Positions 56,548-64,000 of a stretch of 64,000 nucleotides of DNA are shown piece by piece. The stretch is from Arthrobacter sp. StoSoilB5 (GTDB lineage Bacteria; Actinomycetota; Actinomycetes; Actinomycetales; Micrococcaceae): NCBI RefSeq assembly GCF_019977235.1, contig NZ_AP024646.1, forward strand, positions 2,294,001 to 2,358,000. The letters run 5' to 3'. Every line of letters starts with the position of its first letter. Positions within the stretch are counted from its first letter, which is position 1. A model generated the notes under the pieces. It saw only the letters and a list, made by a program, of their open reading frames with translations, was not told the origin of the DNA and made no database searches. Position numbers and translations under genes: made by a program.

Positions 56548-57003
56548 ATGCAGATCTTCACCTATCCAGCTTTCGCCGCACTCAGCGACAAATTTGGTCG
56601 TCGCCGGGTTACGGTGTTCGGCGCAGTTGGCTGCTTGGCCTGGATTTTCGCGTTCTTCCCCATGCTGGATACAAAGAGCAGCGTCTTCATCATCCTCGGT
56701 GTCGTTATTGGCCTCTTCTTCCATTCGGCAATGTACGGCGTGCAGGCCTCATGGATCTGCGAACTGTTCGATACCGAACACCGTTACAGTGGCGCATCCA
56801 TCGGATACCAACTCTCGGGCATCGTGGGCGGCAGCCTCGCTCCGACGATCTCTCTCTGGCTGCTGAGCACCTTTCATTCAACTCTATCGATCCAGATCTA
56901 CGTGGGTCTGGGTTGCCTCGTCGTTGCCCTCACCGCGCTGGCAACGAGGGAGACACGGGGTACCGGCATCCAGCCGACAGCCTCGGTCAAGGAGGTCGAA
57001 TAA
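56548..57003 (+). pseudogene. C-terminal half of an MFS (metabolite:H+ symporter) transporter
   Basis: About 151 codons corresponding to the last five membrane segments of an MHS-type permease (ALSDKFGRRRVTVFGAVG, SAMYGVQASWICELFDTEHR, GASIGYQLSGIVGGSLAPTI). The first ~270 residues are missing, so it cannot transport. Its stop overlaps the aminotransferase ATG (TAATG), showing that the two were once one operon and that the upstream part was deleted, perhaps with the IS256 event. Confidence 0.8.
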
Positions 57004-58178
57004 TGACAGGCGTCCAAGTGGCAACAAACTCCGGTCTCTTCCAGGAAGCCCTTCATGTCCTTCCTGGTGGCAATACACGCTCTACCCTCTTCGTCCCGCC
57101 CAGTGCGCCGTATGCGGCAGTCGGCGATGGTGCGCACGTAGTCGACGTCGATGGTCACAAAGTCATCGACTGCAACAACAACTACACCTCACTGATCCAC
57201 GGCCACAGGTTCCGGCCTGTGCTCGAGAAAGTCCACGAGATAGTCGAACAAGGCACGTCGTTCGGGTTGCCGACCGAATCGGAAATCCGGTTGGCGGAAG
57301 AGCTCAGCAGGAGACTGCCCGCAGCCGAGCAGTGGCGATTCGTCAACTCAGGCACAGAGGCCGTAATGCAGGCCATCCGGATCGCCCGGGCCCATACGGG
57401 GAGGGACGTGATTGTGCGCTTCGCGGGAAGTTACCACGGAACCTCGGACGCCGTTGTCGACTTGACCATGCCGGGCATTCCCCGCAGTGTGGCTGATTCG
57501 GTGGTCACACTGCCGGTCGGAGACGCGGAGCAATTCAAAGCGTTCGTTCAAGAACGTGGTCGGGAGGTAGCAGCAGTCCTCATCGACTTGATGCCTAACC
57601 GTGCAGGCCTCAAGCCCGCCGACGAATCATTCGTGGCATTAGTCCGCGAAGAAACCAAGGCACACGATGCCCTGCTCATCATCGATGAAGTCATCACCTT
57701 TAGGTCAAGCTTTGAAGGATTGCAGGGCGTCTACGGGGTTGAACCTGACCTGACTACTCTTGGCAAAGTCATAGGAGGAGGTTTCCCTGTTGGAGCAGTT
57801 GGCGGAAAGGCCACAGTCATGGGTGCCACCAATCCCGCGTTGCCAGGCACAATTGTCTGGGGCGGAACCTTCAGCGCCAACCCTGTGACCATGAATGCCG
57901 GCTTAATTGCCTTGGACTACTTCCAGCAGGAGGACATCCGCGAGCTCAATGCCAAGGGCGATGCGCTCCGAGAGGGACTGCTGAAGGCAGGGGTGCGATG
58001 CTCCGGCTTCGGATCGCTCATACGAATCTTTCCCGACGACATGAACACCACATGGTGGGGCGCATACAGTGAAGGACTTCTTTTCGGAACGAATGGACTG
58101 ATTGCGCTGTCCACAGCCATGGATGATGCCACCGTTGAAAAGATCCTTCAGTGTGTGATTAACGTCAGCAAGTTCTAA
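57003..58178 (+). CDS. Class III PLP-dependent aminotransferase (GSA-aminomutase-like)
   Basis: A 391-aa fold-type I PLP enzyme of the acetylornithine/glutamate-1-semialdehyde aminomutase class. Visible are SGTEAVMQAIRIARAHTGRD, the cofactor Asp in LLIIDEVITFR, and PLP-binding Lys255 in TLGKVIGGGFPVGAVGG. ATG 57003 overlaps the truncated transporter stop; the longer open frame from 56499 is out of register with it and not coding. It transaminates an omega- or beta-amino compound or keto acid, unknown here. A strong terminator follows. Confidence 0.88.
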   Translation: MTGVQVATNSGLFQEALHVLPGGNTRSTLFVPPSAPYAAVGDGAHVVDVDGHKVIDCNNNYTSLIHGHRFRPVLEKVHEIVEQGTSFGLPTESEIRLAEELSRRLPAAEQWRFVNSGTEAVMQAIRIARAHTGRDVIVRFAGSYHGTSDAVVDLTMPGIPRSVADSVVTLPVGDAEQFKAFVQERGREVAAVLIDLMPNRAGLKPADESFVALVREETKAHDALLIIDEVITFRSSFEGLQGVYGVEPDLTTLGKVIGGGFPVGAVGGKATVMGATNPALPGTIVWGGTFSANPVTMNAGLIALDYFQQEDIRELNAKGDALREGLLKAGVRCSGFGSLIRIFPDDMNTTWWGAYSEGLLFGTNGLIALSTAMDDATVEKILQCVINVSKF

Positions 58179-58261
58179 ACGAAGTCCGTGGGATCACGGG
58201 TCCACCCCGTTGTGGGGACCAAGTCCTAGCCAGGTTAAGGCTCCACCAGCGTGGAGAATAA

Positions 58262-58300
58262 GCGCCCTCTGGGAGCGGCTCTGCCGTTCCCAGAGGGCGC
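58262..58300 (+). terminator. Intrinsic terminator after the aminotransferase
   Basis: GCGCCCTCTGGGA at 58262-58274 pairs with TCCCAGAGGGCGC at 58288-58300, and the stem continues inward (G-U, then CGGC/GCCG) to a 3-nt loop. It lies 84 bp after the aminotransferase stop. Confidence 0.8.
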
Positions 58301-58779
58301 CACCGCTGCAATGTTGCGTTGCGGACATGCGCAGCAGGGTCCCGGCTCCATGTGTGGTGGTGAGGGTGGGGCCGGCCCGACTGTCTACCCTCGAGCCCCA
58401 ACAACATATGCGCCGTTATCGGTTTGGGAGTCGCTCCATATCAAGGTTCTGGGCAAGGTCGTTCCCGTTCAGCAGGGTTGTGGCAACGGCGGAAATAGGC
58501 CCGTCGGCTGATCCGCTTCAGCTGGTTATCCGCTGCACTGATTCGCCCATGGCGGGCCGAACGGGAATGAATGCACCCTTCCGAACGCACCAAGGCAGGC
58601 AGGGCGGCTGCAGCTGCCAACCTAATCGGGGCGCCGCAGGTCACTACTGACCACGAGAAGGTCAGAGGGCGCATGAACTAAAGCTTGCGGGCTCGAACCG
58701 GCAGACAGGAAAGATCATCGACACCATGGCCGTCTAGAGTATGTCGGGAAAGTTAGTCACCTTAGATGGAAGGTTTCCC
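58301..58779. other. No recognisable gene
   Basis: About 480 bp between the terminator and the HEPN-like gene. No coding signal or RNA gene was recognised. GGAAGG at 58768-58773 is the ribosome site for the gene at 58780. Confidence 0.5.
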
Positions 58780-59454
58780 ATGCCACTCAATGAACCGGCT
58801 CGGTCACAAGCGATCCAGTATGCGCGTAACGACCTTCCGGGGGACGTTGCTTGGCATGTCGACTACTTTGATTTCATTAGCAACGCGGAGCTTCGCCAGC
58901 GGATTGGTCAAGAATTCTATGCGGCGAGAAACCTCTACAAGCTTTGGGAAGGCTTGAGGATTGATGAGGATTGGGCGAAACAGGCTCAAATTCAACTGCA
59001 GGTCCAACAATATGCATCTATTTATGAGGCAGCCATCCACCACCTCCTGTTCGAAGAAGCCGCTGATACCCCCGAGGTACAGCGTCTCTTTGAGTACGAG
59101 GCCTTGGTCGAACGACAACTGCCTGGACACATCATGGACAAGATCAGGGGTCTCAGCACCGACGATGCCGGTAGCATCGTCGGTGCTATAAGAGCGACGC
59201 GGCGCACGCAGGAGTCGAAGATCAGATTCGATAGCAAAGTATCGGCCGCAGTCGCATTGGGAATCCTTGAGGAAAGTCTAGGGAAGGAAATAGCCGGCTT
59301 TTATACAGCCCGCAATTACATTCACATCCACGCGGAGCTTCGGCAGGACGACTTTGAATGGCAGGTTTCGTTCGCTCGAGATGCTTACAGACGCTTGCAG
59401 CCCTTCAAAGATCAAGCTTCCAAGTGGCTGATGGTGCGAGCCTCGGCAGCGTGA
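58780..59454 (+). CDS. Possible HEPN-type protein, function unknown
   Basis: A 224-aa, mostly alpha-helical, charged protein without membrane segments. Near the C-terminus it has FYTARNYIHIHAELR: Arg178-Asn179 followed by His182 and His184. This fits the R-x(4-6)-H signature with a polar residue after Arg that marks HEPN RNases in toxin and phage-defence systems. The rest (QEFYAARNLYKLWEGLRIDE, YEAAIHHLLFEEAADTPEVQ) is compatible with a helical bundle but is not diagnostic. ATG 58780 has GGAAGG 6 nt upstream; an in-frame ATG at 58741 is less favoured. It stands at the left of a possible defence island. Confidence 0.6.
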   Translation: MPLNEPARSQAIQYARNDLPGDVAWHVDYFDFISNAELRQRIGQEFYAARNLYKLWEGLRIDEDWAKQAQIQLQVQQYASIYEAAIHHLLFEEAADTPEVQRLFEYEALVERQLPGHIMDKIRGLSTDDAGSIVGAIRATRRTQESKIRFDSKVSAAVALGILEESLGKEIAGFYTARNYIHIHAELRQDDFEWQVSFARDAYRRLQPFKDQASKWLMVRASAA

Positions 59455-59649
59455 AGGCATCACGATAGACGTGTTAGTCGTGGCTCGTAGCTTGGTCCCT
59501 GAGGTCAGCCAGGCACATGGTACCCGTCTCAGCGATGAGGCGGGTCCGGATCACGGGAATGGAAGCAACGTTGTCCGCCAGCGCTTCAGCGTTGGACGGT
59601 TAAAGATGAAAATGCTAATTTCGCTGCACACAACAAAGGGAGCATGAAC

Positions 59650-59841
59650 ATGAGACACGAACCGAGCAGTGGTTATGAAGACGCGAGCCTGAACTACCGG
59701 GTCACATGGAGGTCAGTGGATGAGGGCGGGAAGACCTATGAAAAGGTCTTCACAAGCAGAGATCAGGGATGGGACTTCTACCAAGACATGAAGAAGTCCC
59801 CGCACGCATATGGTGCCACTTGGGACCATGTCGACGCCTAG
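59650..59841 (+). CDS. Small hypothetical protein
   Basis: A 63-aa charged protein (LNYRVTWRSVDEGGKTYEKV, GWDFYQDMKKSPHAYGATWD). ATG 59650 is 7 nt after GGAG and is preferred to ATG 59644. It is followed at once by a terminator hairpin, supporting a real single-gene transcript. The pattern resembles small DUF-type actinobacterial/phage proteins, but I cannot name it. Confidence 0.65.
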   Translation: MRHEPSSGYEDASLNYRVTWRSVDEGGKTYEKVFTSRDQGWDFYQDMKKSPHAYGATWDHVDA

Positions 59842-59873
59842 CGCGTTGAAGGCATGTTCTCTTTCACACAGGA

Positions 59874-59911
59874 AGGCCCTCCGGGGTAATTACGCCCATG
59901 TGGGAGGGCCT
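59874..59911 (+). terminator. Terminator after the small gene
   Basis: AGGCCCTCC at 59874-59882 pairs with GGAGGGCCT at 59903-59911, with an inner GGG/CCC stem, followed by CTTCTTGTGTTG. It lies 33 bp after the stop at 59841. Confidence 0.7.
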
Positions 59912-60376
59912 CTTCTTGTGTTGCGGGACTCGGTCTGGCCGATTTAAGAGCGTGATTAGCTCGTGGTTCATCAAACAGATCATGCGTGGCCGTCTCGGCG
60001 TACGGAAATCCGCGGCATCGGGCACCCTGAACTTCGCCCAAGCCAGAGCCATCACCAGCGTCAACTCATGGTGCTCAAAAAAGCGCCGGTAGGCGCGCCT
60101 AGACGGTCGGCGATTTTCTGCTGCGACGTCTCGAGCGATTCGGACTCACTCGATTTATCGTCGGAGTAGGTGGTTCAGGCGCCTGGTAAACGAACCCCAT
60201 ATGCTCCTCTATTGAGTGCATCTGATCCTGCCGGTAAAAGCGATAAACCTCAGTCACGTGGCGCGGCTTCGTCCGGTGAAGCGCGATTGACTGAGCCTAG
60301 TCCGATGGCAGAGCCACACGATCCAGTCGGGTGGCTCGATGCGCCCCTCCTCACCTAACACTTAGCAAAGCGGGGA
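59912..60376. other. No recognisable gene
   Basis: About 465 bp without a recognisable coding region, repeat or RNA gene. Confidence 0.5.
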
Positions 60377-60803
60377 TTGAGGAAGTGCGGACCCGGGGTG
60401 CGATCGACCGTCCGCCTAATCGTCGGGGTTGCTCTTCTTGCGGGAATCGTTTGGGTGGCATCTGGGTACGGTCCGCTGGTCGTCCAAGCTGTTATTGGTT
60501 GGAAAAGCTCATCGGAGTGGGAAGCGTTTCCTGTACGCTTCGTAACACGCCCGGCAGCCGCTGGCGCAGCCGCGTTACTAGCGGCGATCATCGCGGCCGG
60601 ATCTACGCCAGGGGTTGAAGCACACGAGGCAAAAAGCGCAGGCTAAGGCTTGGTGGGAGCAGTTCGAGTGGGTTTCTGACCGGGTCGTACCGAAGGACCC
60701 CAAACAGGAGCGGCTCCATCACGGACTAGCCACCGCCCTTCTAGGGGCTCTTGAGGCGCCGGTCGATGGCGCTTTTCAGCGTCGGGCTGTCGCAGCAATT
60801 TAG
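60377..60803 (+). pseudogene. Small membrane protein gene with a frameshift
   Basis: The first frame (TTG 60377) gives a membrane segment STVRLIVGVALLAGIVWVAS and a second hydrophobic stretch GAAALLAAIIAAG, ending at 60646. The expected soluble continuation is in the next frame from about 60610: KAQAKAWWEQFEWVSDRV and KQERLHHGLATALLGALE. This AWW-x-QF-W-A/V-D pattern is common in short actinobacterial accessory proteins. A single indel near 60610 would rejoin the two, so the gene is probably broken. Confidence 0.55.
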
Positions 60804-61085
60804 CCAAGTTCCACGCGGATGCCGTGCACGCTGCCACACAGTTCGCCAGCGGGAGCGAGCGCGACGAACAGAGCGGGGCCGGGAGCTTTCTCGATGAGAG
60901 GTAGGACGCCCACACGGCAAAGTAAGCATTATGTGTCCTGGTCGCTGGCTGGCGTCGGAGCAATTTGATTGTTCCGTGGGGTGGCGACGCCCTTCCCGGA
61001 GGCTCTGCAGCGTCGTCCTAATTCAACGTTTCCGGGCGCTAACTCAGGTCGAACTGCTACTCTTTCTAAAATTGATGGGGGACTT

Positions 61086-62687
61086 ATGGGAACCAGCCGG
61101 CTAACAATTTATCTACTGCGTAACGTCTCGCAACCAGACGATGCAATTGCTCACGATAAGACCCCACAGTCTCAAACGCTTGACCCATCCTCCGGCCTTG
61201 ACGGAAAGTTTTATTATTCGTCCCGGCCAGCCGACCCACCCGCATGGGTTTCGTTCGTTCAACCTATACTTTCCTCATCGCTTCAGTCAGTGAAAACGTC
61301 GTCCGCCTCTGGTCTCCTGGTCATGAAGGCTGTTAACAGGTATTTTGCCCTTACCTTCGGTTATGGGCGAGGTTTCATAAATCCTTCCAAGGTCGAGCAT
61401 CAGTTCGGGCTTCGAGTCGCCCTCAATCGTATTGATCCGCGCCACATCCGCAGCCTGGACACCAAGACGTTTGAAGACATGGTCGTGACCAAGAACACGC
61501 AATCCAGCAAAAGCTCTGAGCTGCCCACATTTGGAGTTGACGTATCTCGTGACATGCTTCGAGCGGTTACTGGCGAGCCCCGTGATAAAACCCTAGCTAA
61601 GCGGCTCTCGGGTTCGGATGCCTTGGTCCTCAACGTGGAGATCCTTCCCACAGATTTGCCAAAGCTCTGCGAGGATCTTTTCGAAGCGTTCCAAGAAGAT
61701 ACCTACAAATCGAACTTCGAGTGGATCGATCACCTAGCGTTGGTCACAGATGCAGAGTCTGTTTCTAAGCTGAACGCTCTCCTCGAGAAACAGCTCGTAG
61801 CCGGCGACACCTCCAACACGCACCTGGCGATGCCTGAAGCAATCGACTGGGAAGACGTCGACGCGTTCAGGATCGGGGGAACCCGAAAGGAAGAGTATGA
61901 GGATCTGGATCTGGATGACTACCTCGGCCGCTTAGGCCAGGACAAATCAGAAATCACGATTGAAAGACTCCGGTCCCGCCATGTGTCTGTGCGCTTTAGC
62001 CGCTCCAACGACTTTGACTCCCGATGGAATGTATATCAGTGCCTAGTGACAGAGCAACGACTTGGATCTCAACTTCACGTACTGATTGAGGGACGCTGGT
62101 TCGTCGTGAGTGATTCCTTGGTCGCCAAGGTCGATCAATTCGCGTCCGCGTTGCCGGCATCTACAACGACGCTGATTGAGTCCAGGGCTGGAGAGATAGA
62201 GGCGAAATACAACGCACGCTTAGCGGATTCGGCGCCCTCGGACCTGCTACTGCTTGATGCGCGTATCAAGCGGCCGGGAGGAGCATCCAGCGGGATTGAG
62301 CTCTGCGATGTCCTTTCGTCCAACGGAGAATTCATACACGTTAAGAGGAAGACCCGCTCGGCCACCCTTAGTCATCTTTTTGCCCAAGGAACAGTGTCGG
62401 CAACGACATTTGTTGCTGATGGCACCTTCCGTGATGAGCTTCGGAAAGTCGTTGAAGTTGAAACGGAAGAACCGCAGAGGACGGCCTGGCTCGACATGAT
62501 TCCCGACGGAAAATCCTTTGTGGATCGGTCCCGGTACTCCGTTTCCTATGCGGTGATCGCCAACTCCACTCGGTCAGGAACGGATTGGCTGCCCTTCTTC
62601 AGCAAGCTGAACCTGATGCAGAATGGCCAGCAATTACTGAATCTCGGCTTTCGAGTCTCAGTTTCGAGAGTCGCCATTACCCCATAA
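61086..62687 (+). CDS. DUF6119/TIGR04141-type sporadically distributed protein
   Basis: A 533-aa cytosolic protein that I recognise as the sporadically distributed TIGR04141/DUF6119 type, often found in defence or restriction islands. The N-terminus TSRLTIYLLRNVSQPDDAI and the block FALTFGYGRGFINPSKVEHQ followed by FGLRVALNRIDP are characteristic. Near residues 390-430, D-A-R-I-K then IELCDVLSSNG, FIHVKRK and LSHLFAQGTVSA resemble a PD-(D/E)xK nuclease-like core (D/E ... HVK). ATG 61086 follows a GGGGG; the frame upstream of it is not convincing. Function unknown. Confidence 0.75.
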   Translation: MGTSRLTIYLLRNVSQPDDAIAHDKTPQSQTLDPSSGLDGKFYYSSRPADPPAWVSFVQPILSSSLQSVKTSSASGLLVMKAVNRYFALTFGYGRGFINPSKVEHQFGLRVALNRIDPRHIRSLDTKTFEDMVVTKNTQSSKSSELPTFGVDVSRDMLRAVTGEPRDKTLAKRLSGSDALVLNVEILPTDLPKLCEDLFEAFQEDTYKSNFEWIDHLALVTDAESVSKLNALLEKQLVAGDTSNTHLAMPEAIDWEDVDAFRIGGTRKEEYEDLDLDDYLGRLGQDKSEITIERLRSRHVSVRFSRSNDFDSRWNVYQCLVTEQRLGSQLHVLIEGRWFVVSDSLVAKVDQFASALPASTTTLIESRAGEIEAKYNARLADSAPSDLLLLDARIKRPGGASSGIELCDVLSSNGEFIHVKRKTRSATLSHLFAQGTVSATTFVADGTFRDELRKVVEVETEEPQRTAWLDMIPDGKSFVDRSRYSVSYAVIANSTRSGTDWLPFFSKLNLMQNGQQLLNLGFRVSVSRVAITP

Positions 62688-63572
62688 CCTGCTACCGGAA
62701 CGAGCGGATGCTGGTCTTGAGGTGGTTATGAAATAAGGCGCCGATGACGCTCCTTTTTCGGGCACTTCCCCGTTAATTTCCAAATGCCGATAACGGATTT
62801 TCCGTCAACCTGGAGCGGCAGACAGCTGCCTAGGTACTTCAAGAGGTTGGATAAAGGGCAGCAATCATATCCGCGCACGCAAAGTTCGGTTCCGGCTGCC
62901 GCCATGTCCTGCTATGCACACCGAACAGCATACTGGCTAAATTTGCGACGGAAGGCGCATTTAGCGTTGTCCGCCACGCCTCTCTAATAGAGTCCTCGGT
63001 TTCAAGGACAGCTCCCTTAAACGGGTTGTCGTGCTCTAGGGTGAGCAAGCCCCGCGTGGCCTTGCGCCAGTCCAAGTGCAATCGCGCTTCTTTGACGGCC
63101 GCCCAAGGATGCTCTCAGATCCCACTCTGGCAGTTCGAGGTGCAGGATACTGAGGGGCGCCCCAGCCGAGGATCAGCGAGATGGCTGAGAATATGGGGCT
63201 TGATGGTAATCACTGGTGCAAGGTCTAGCCACTTCCCCCTCTAGTGGCCATACGCGTCCCAAGAACCATAGCGGAGCTCCGCCGACAGGCGATCCTTCCT
63301 GGACAGGCGGCACAACGTCAGGATGGGGTGTATCCCAAGCTGACTCCTTATGTCGACTTCGAATCGGCTCCCACCCATCAGGCGGCGCGGCCCGTTGTGC
63401 CATGACGACCGCCGTGGTGGGTGACGGGGAATGCGGTTTTGAGCTTGTTAATCTGGGCGGCTCCTGTCGGACTGAACTTTTCTGTACTGGCCTCCTGGTG
63501 CCGAAGCGCGGATTGTGTCGGTACCGACTGGCATGATGAAAAGAAGACTTTATCGACATGAAGGAATCCGCG
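62688..63572. other. Mostly non-coding; possible minus-strand relic at 62839-63104
   Basis: About 885 bp between the DUF6119 gene and the HNH gene. A minus-strand stretch from 63104 to 62839 reads EHPWAAVKEARLHLDWRKAT and then LEHDNPFKGAVLETEDSIRE directly after a stop codon with no proper start. It looks like a coding relic of an unknown gene. AAGGA at 63561-63565 is the ribosome site of the HNH gene. Confidence 0.4.
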
Positions 63573-64000
63573 ATGTCCATGGGCACGATTGAGCAGAGAA
63601 AACTCTGGGTTAGGGCCGGGGGCCGCTGCACATTGTGCAAGGTAGACCTCATGGAGGGATCGCTTACATTCAAGACAGTTCCTGTGGGTGAAGGGGCACA
63701 CATTGTGGGCCAGCAGGCTACGGAAGGTTCGCCTCGCGGCCTTGATCCCCTACCGGAAGCCGACCGGGATCTAGCTGACAATATTCTCCTGGCCTGCTCA
63801 AGCTGTCATACGGAAATGGATAAGGCCTTGGTTGCCAAGCTCATGACCGTTGCTGAATTGCGGCGCCGCAAGGCTCAGCATGAAGACGAAATCCATCACT
63901 TGACCGGCATGACCTCGGACCGGCGAAGCACAGTGCTGCGTGTGCAGGGGTGGGTTCGCGGAGCTGCGATGGAGCTCGGACGTGACACTGCCGCAGCTGC
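63573..64000 (+). CDS. HNH endonuclease, probably HNH-SAVED (CBASS Cap5-like), 3' end outside the window
   Basis: 142 codons run off the window end. An HNH/zinc module is clear: Cys19 and Cys22 (GRCTLCKV), His43 (GEGAHIVGQ), SPRGLDP, Asn70 (DNILLACSSCH), Cys75, Cys78 and His79. After a linker the sequence enters STVLRVQGWVRGAAMELGRD, which fits the start of a SAVED domain. HNH-SAVED proteins are Cap5 effectors of CBASS: a cyclic oligonucleotide binds SAVED and activates DNA cleavage. ATG 63573 is preferred (AAGGA 7 nt upstream) over ATG 63558. No cyclase is visible in the window; it would have to lie downstream. Confidence 0.75.
   Translation, partial: MSMGTIEQRKLWVRAGGRCTLCKVDLMEGSLTFKTVPVGEGAHIVGQQATEGSPRGLDPLPEADRDLADNILLACSSCHTEMDKALVAKLMTVAELRRRKAQHEDEIHHLTGMTSDRRSTVLRVQGWVRGAAMELGRDTAAA

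Noticed and set aside
56499..58178. 559-aa open frame as a fused aminotransferase
   Set aside because: The first 168 codons overlap the truncated transporter in another frame and show no protein-like pattern; the TAATG at 57001-57005 marks the true start.

Overview
The window looks like an accessory, catabolism-rich stretch of a high-GC actinobacterium, most likely a soil member of the Micrococcaceae (Arthrobacter, Paenarthrobacter or Pseudarthrobacter type). This is inferred from gene content (GH78 rhamnosidase, RraA/creatininase cassette, PaaX and DeoR/GlpR regulators, DUF4192, AhpD/CMD pair), GTG/TTG starts with AGGAG-type ribosome sites, and ATGA/TAATG-coupled operons. I saw no rRNA, tRNA or CRISPR array.

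Layout. (1) 0-5 kb, plus strand: hydroxyacid dehydrogenase (5' end outside the window), GH78 alpha-L-rhamnosidase, a small protein and a LacI regulator. (2) 5.3-5.75 kb: a decayed IS110-type transposase. (3) 5.7-14.3 kb: a DeoR regulator divergent from a coupled operon encoding a polyamine-type ABC transporter, an RraA-like protein, a nitrilase-superfamily amidase, a creatininase-family amidohydrolase and a ketol-acid reductoisomerase, closed by a long perfect hairpin. (4) 22.4-14.4 kb, minus strand: a DeoR regulator with its own terminator, then a seven-gene operon: APC permease, FGGY kinase, GlpA-like FAD oxidoreductase with a [2Fe-2S] tail, second FAD oxidoreductase, Rid protein, HAD phosphatase, small protein. 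(5) 22.6-24.1 kb: gene fragments. (6) 34.2-24.2 kb, minus strand: a nine-gene coupled operon with two luciferase-like monooxygenases, a rhodanese, a peptide/nickel-type ABC transporter and two AhpD/CMD proteins, probably for organosulfur or other small-molecule scavenging. (7) 34.4-37.2 kb: a frameshifted DUF4192 gene and an SDR relic.

(8) 37.3-53.1 kb is the most interesting part. It holds a flavin reductase fused to an IclR-type effector domain, an IS110 element, two paralogous aromatic-amino-acid-lyase-fold proteins that both lack the MIO-forming Ala-Ser-Gly triad, an MFS transporter, a complete quaternary-amine (OpuC/ProU-type) ABC transporter, a PaaX regulator, a type-B carboxylesterase, an acyl-CoA-dehydrogenase-fold flavin monooxygenase and a cupin. 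A similar 17-nt motif lies upstream of the flavin reductase, the ABC transporter and the cupin, with a weaker version upstream of the MFS gene. I propose a PaaX-type regulon for uptake and trimethylamine-eliminating breakdown of an aromatic or imidazole betaine (ergothioneine, hercynine or an aromatic amino-acid betaine).

(9) 53.4-58.3 kb: an amylo-alpha-1,6-glucosidase, an IS256 stub truncating a hypothetical gene, half of an MHS-type transporter and a class III aminotransferase. (10) 58.7-64 kb: a visibly more AT-rich, plus-strand region resembling a defence island: a possible HEPN protein, a small protein, a frameshifted membrane protein, a DUF6119/TIGR04141-type protein and, cut by the window edge, an HNH protein whose C-terminus appears to enter a SAVED domain (CBASS Cap5-like effector).
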